Source: a virus
DNA length: 64,000 nucleotides
Direction: 5' to 3' (one strand)
Virus record (IMG/VR): IMGVR_UViG_3300021440_000013
Span: 152,877 to 216,876 of that record
The notes below the pieces were generated by a model. That model was not told the DNA's origin, searched no databases, and saw only the letters and a program-made list of their open reading frames with translations. Every line of letters starts with the position of its first letter. Position 1 is the first letter of the stretch. Positions 61,507 through 64,000 of the stretch are shown one piece after another. The position numbers and the translations under genes are program-made.

Positions 61507-61947
61507 ATGGACAGCACCATTCATAACCGCACTATAAACAAACGGATCGTGGTCGATCCGGCGTTTGTCGTCTCGATGATTGAAGTCACGTACGATTTCT
61601 CCAAGTTCCGTTCGGTGGTAACAGAGATGGCAGAAATCTTTACCACACAACTCAGCCTCGATAAAAAAGAGGCTTTTAATTTCTCCGCAGAGCTTATCGA
61701 ACAGGCCGGCAAGCTTTCAGTGCTTTTTGAAAAAGCAGCTACGCTCTGGACCGTGGAGGACATCTATGCGTTTTCCATGTATTTTGAAAGACGCTTTGGG
61801 ACTGGTGTTTCGATGATCGCCTCCTACGTCATCGTAGATGAGTTCATTATGCGGCTTGCTAAGATCGTGGTCGAGAAGAAAATGGAGGCCCGCGATACCT
61901 GGCCCAATTGGTTTAGGGTATATATAACCACGTCAGTCAAATCTTAA
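61507..61947 (+). CDS. Unknown helical protein, 146 aa; paralogue of next gene's C-terminus
   Basis: Good site (ACGGAGG) upstream. All-helical. It is clearly related to residues about 315-450 of the next protein: IEVTYDFSKFRSVVTEMAEIF against IELKYNLSQLRQLSKALIPV, TQLSLDKKEAFNFSAELIEQAGKLSVLFEKA against TELKLSEDDAFGVATSLLQTAVNLYPLFQEA, and TWPNWFRVYI against PWPKWLHRYM. Function unknown; single-domain version of a module that is fused in the neighbour. Confidence 0.78.
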   Translation: MDSTIHNRTINKRIVVDPAFVVSMIEVTYDFSKFRSVVTEMAEIFTTQLSLDKKEAFNFSAELIEQAGKLSVLFEKAATLWTVEDIYAFSMYFERRFGTGVSMIASYVIVDEFIMRLAKIVVEKKMEARDTWPNWFRVYITTSVKS

Positions 61948-61961
61948 AAAGGATATCTAAA

Positions 61962-63347
61962 ATGCAGCAACCCACTCTGGTAAATAAAGGACGTGAATCT
62001 ACGTCAGCTTGTAAAAGCAGAATTGAGTATTTGATTGGTTGCATTGAGAGGTCTCTCACAGCCGAGTGGGTTAAACCCTTCTTGCCTAGATCTGAACCAC
62101 CTTTCGCCGTCGTTAGGATCAGTTATGACGCTGGTCACTCAACGCTTCGAATAACCGTCAACGCAAAACAATACCGCCTTGAATACTGGCGTGAAGACCA
62201 AGCAGATTCTCGACATATCCTGCTCGTCTTGGTAGGCGCTTCCGGTGAAGAAGCGAAGATTGCCATCACATATGACGCGTCGTACTTCAAAGAAAATTTC
62301 TATGCGTTTTTCCAAAAGCTTTTGTCTGAGCAACTAAACCGGAGTAAAGAAATGAACAAAAACATAACCGCACCGCAAACACGCCTTGATTACCTTTTTT
62401 ACCTTATCACCAGCAGCAAGGATTTTCATTCGAAAGTCACACCCATGGGACGCACCATCAAAAAGGCAATAGGGTGTGATCAAGAGACCGGAACGCTGCA
62501 CTTTCTCTATGGGGATGTGATCTATAAACTCAGTCAGTGGGAATGTCTTGGCAACAAAAGCTCGATCAGGATGTACTGGGAATCAAGAACAGCTTCTTCT
62601 TTCGATGTCGAGTTCACCTACGATTCGAGTATTTTCAAGCAGGATTTTCTGGAATTCCTGACCTTCGTTAAGGCGGAACTTAATAAACCGACTCAACCGT
62701 CCAGTGATACATTTTCTACGCCACACCATACGCCTCAATGCACAGCGCCAGCTTTCTTTAACCAGTGCTTTGATCAATTTTCCACACCACCGCAAGGCGC
62801 TATGGGCTTTGCCGCACCACGTAATCCCAGCCCCAGGTCCTTTTCCCCAAGCGTGATCTATCCTGCGAATGCATGGGGATCTCCCATGTCGACGCGTAGT
62901 GCATTGGCGCAGCCCAAGGTCTTGGTGGAGTTGATTGAACTTAAGTACAATTTGAGTCAGCTCCGTCAACTCTCCAAAGCGCTTATTCCGGTTCTTTCAA
63001 CGGAACTTAAGCTTAGTGAAGACGATGCGTTCGGTGTGGCAACCAGCCTGCTTCAGACCGCGGTTAACCTGTATCCGCTTTTTCAAGAAGCTCTTGCTCA
63101 GTGGGGTGTTCAGGAGATTCTGAGCTTCTGCGATGATCTCGACAAGGCTCACGCTGGGAGTATCGGTCCACTCTTCGCGCTCCAGGAGGTTAATCTCTTT
63201 ATCTCACATCTGGCTAAGCGCGTCATGAATGATGCTGATCCGGAGAGCCGTAACCTACCGTGGCCTAAGTGGCTACATCGCTACATGCTGTATGTTGAAC
63301 AAACAACGTGTCTGATGGTGCCGCCTGCCGGCCCGATCCAGCGTTAA
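61962..63347 (+). CDS. Unknown multidomain protein, 461 aa, with internal repeat
   Basis: AAGGA site 14 bp after the preceding gene. Two related N-terminal domains: residues about 16-125 (SRIEYLIGCIERS ... AITYDASYFKENFYAFFQKLLSEQL) and about 137-243 (TRLDYLFYLITSS ... FTYDSSIFKQDFLEFLTFVKAEL). Next a Pro/Gln/Thr-rich linker (about 244-310), then a helical C-terminal domain paralogous to the 146-residue protein. No enzyme motif. The build (two repeats, linker, one helical domain) suggests an adaptor or binding protein; function unknown. Confidence 0.8.
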   Translation: MQQPTLVNKGRESTSACKSRIEYLIGCIERSLTAEWVKPFLPRSEPPFAVVRISYDAGHSTLRITVNAKQYRLEYWREDQADSRHILLVLVGASGEEAKIAITYDASYFKENFYAFFQKLLSEQLNRSKEMNKNITAPQTRLDYLFYLITSSKDFHSKVTPMGRTIKKAIGCDQETGTLHFLYGDVIYKLSQWECLGNKSSIRMYWESRTASSFDVEFTYDSSIFKQDFLEFLTFVKAELNKPTQPSSDTFSTPHHTPQCTAPAFFNQCFDQFSTPPQGAMGFAAPRNPSPRSFSPSVIYPANAWGSPMSTRSALAQPKVLVELIELKYNLSQLRQLSKALIPVLSTELKLSEDDAFGVATSLLQTAVNLYPLFQEALAQWGVQEILSFCDDLDKAHAGSIGPLFALQEVNLFISHLAKRVMNDADPESRNLPWPKWLHRYMLYVEQTTCLMVPPAGPIQR

Positions 63348-63362
63348 GCGCATGTAAACACG

Positions 63363-63398
63363 AGACAGGAGGGGGTTTAAGACCCCTCCTGTCTTTTT
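63363..63398 (+). terminator. Rho-independent terminator
   Basis: AGACAGGAGGGG / CCCCTCCTGTCT followed by TTTTT. Ends the 61507-63347 pair. Confidence 0.85.
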
Positions 63399-63424
63399 TC
63401 TTTGTTTTCCTCTTCCTAAACATT

Positions 63425-63449
63425 TTCAGTCATATATATCCTACTTGAC
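63425..63449 (+). promoter_or_regulatory. Putative phage promoter, shared 25-bp motif
   Basis: TTCAGTCATATATAT, CC, TACTTGAC: a full match, one base different from the copy at 34344, in the same position behind a terminator. It ends 60 bp before the ATG at 63510. Confidence 0.72.
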
Positions 63450-63509
63450 CGATACTTACACAAGTATCACTTTTCTGTAGTATAACCCGCATGTAAAGGA
63501 GAAAAACTC

Positions 63510-63836
63510 ATGCAAAACGAAATCGATATCTTCTACCCAATGAGCGCAACCATGCAGAGCAGTGGTTTTGTATGGGAGATCCAGATGATCCTCAAGCTTG
63601 AGGATCATCTCCGTGCCGCCATGGCAGGCGACCGCGAAAGGGAGTCGAAACTCATCAACCGTCTGGGTCAGATCAGGCGGAACATTCCGCACTTCTCGGA
63701 TCTTCTTGACAACCTCCAGGATGTAATCAAGAGATCGGTAGAGTGGCTCAGGAGTATCGGCCGGAAGGTCGATTTCCAGCACCCTAATCCGGCGATGTGG
63801 ATCTCGGCCCGCGATGGGAAGAGTCCGCGTTGGTAG
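63510..63836 (+). CDS. Unknown small protein, 108 aa
   Basis: AAGGAG site 10 nt before the ATG and a motif promoter upstream support this strand over the opposing frame 63456-63782. Helical, basic protein (LEDHLRAAMAGDRERESKLINRLGQIRRN) with a Trp-containing C-terminus. A single-gene unit closed by a strong terminator; probably an early gene. Family unknown. Confidence 0.76.
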   Translation: MQNEIDIFYPMSATMQSSGFVWEIQMILKLEDHLRAAMAGDRERESKLINRLGQIRRNIPHFSDLLDNLQDVIKRSVEWLRSIGRKVDFQHPNPAMWISARDGKSPRW

Positions 63837-63849
63837 GTGTGTTTCCGAA

Positions 63850-63884
63850 AGACCTCCGGTGTCCTGGAGGTCTTTTTTTTTTTT
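63850..63884 (+). terminator. Strong rho-independent terminator
   Basis: AGACCTCC / GGAGGTCT (8 bp) followed by at least 12 T. The clearest intrinsic terminator in the window. Confidence 0.92.
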
Positions 63885-63897
63885 GCATAGGAAAGAG

Positions 63898-63926
63898 GAG
63901 ACGGGGCTAAAACCCCGTCTCTCTTG
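63898..63926. terminator. Hairpin at a convergent gene end
   Basis: GAGACGGGG / CCCCGTCTC with loop CTAAAA, between the plus-strand terminator at 63850 and a minus-strand gene end at 63930; probably serves the minus-strand gene. Confidence 0.7.
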
Positions 63927-63929
63927 TTT

Positions 63930-64000
63930 TTATAAACCTGGGTCTATTTGGAGTTTGAGAATATCCTCATAGACTAAGCGATCGTTCATGTTGCCGATTG
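63930..64000 (-). CDS. C-terminal end of a minus-strand gene, cut by window edge
   Basis: Minus-strand frame open from the window edge to a TAA at 63932-63930; visible residues end NMNDRLVYEDILKLQIDPGL. Only 23 codons are in the window, so nothing can be said of function. Its position next to a hairpin supports a real gene end. Confidence 0.55.
   Translation of the reverse strand, partial: IGNMNDRLVYEDILKLQIDPGL

Noticed and set aside
63456-63782. 108-codon minus-strand frame opposite the 63510 gene
   Set aside because: The plus-strand frame has an AAGGAG site, a matching promoter motif and a terminator behind it; the minus frame has none of these.
1-64000. tRNA genes
   Set aside because: No cloverleaf with a TTC-type T arm was found in the intergenic gaps; the multibranched fold at 50542 lacks tRNA invariant bases.

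Overview
The window reads as part of the genome of a giant (jumbo) myovirus bacteriophage of the phiKZ-like kind. The evidence is a phage-encoded multisubunit RNA polymerase (beta and beta-prime chains), a contractile tail sheath and tube, a large terminase subunit, a prohead protease, a very large virion protein with two peptidoglycan-cutting domains, a tubulin/FtsZ-like GTPase and a divergent family B DNA polymerase. I found no tRNA, rRNA or plasmid or chromosomal housekeeping gene. Base composition looks close to balanced. The host cannot be told from the sequence; SD-type ribosome sites and codon use are ordinary for a Gram-negative host.

Layout. 1-7.2 kb: a UvsX/RecA-like recombinase and small unknown genes, including a 222-residue protein that looks like the missing C-terminal clamp piece of RNA polymerase beta. 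7.2-18.2 kb: virion proteins, ending in a minus-strand gene of about 2540 codons with M15 peptidase and SLT transglycosylase domains. 18.2-25.2 kb: an RNA polymerase operon. The beta-prime gene is interrupted by a group I intron (19654-20072), and splicing rebuilds the catalytic ADFDGD motif. A small unknown gene and the long beta gene follow. 25.2-28.5 kb: unknown virion-like genes and a prohead protease. 28.5-34.3 kb: tail-fibre-like genes, including a two-gene module present three times in tandem and a LamG-domain protein. 34.3-36 kb: small genes, one apparently broken (zinc-ribbon-like). 36-48 kb: tail tube, sheath, three large unknown (probably baseplate/tail) genes, a MazG-like protein and terminase. 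48-57.4 kb: unknown genes, the tubulin-like GTPase and a run of small early-type genes. 57.4-60.8 kb: the palm/thumb part of a split DNA polymerase B and an intact TnpB nuclease. 60.8-61.5 kb: three tandem copies of a structured non-coding unit directly behind tnpB. 61.5-64 kb: two paralogous unknown genes and small genes.

Regulation. Eight intergenic sites share one 25-bp motif (TTCARTCAYAYAYAT, two variable bases, TACYTGAC), mostly 20-60 bp before a start codon. They are probably phage-type promoters of one class. Gene blocks end in strong palindromic hairpins, many with a GGAGGG/CCCTCC stem, and several lack a U tract.

Most unusual points: (1) the tnpB-linked array of structured repeats, in which a hairpin loop and a downstream direct copy change together, and in which two units carry exactly complementary loops; (2) the intron placed exactly at the RNA polymerase active-site codons, with a stop codon at its first bases; (3) the detached beta C-terminal module; (4) the shared promoter motif; (5) the triplicated fibre gene pair; (6) four FVGP motifs in the giant virion enzyme.
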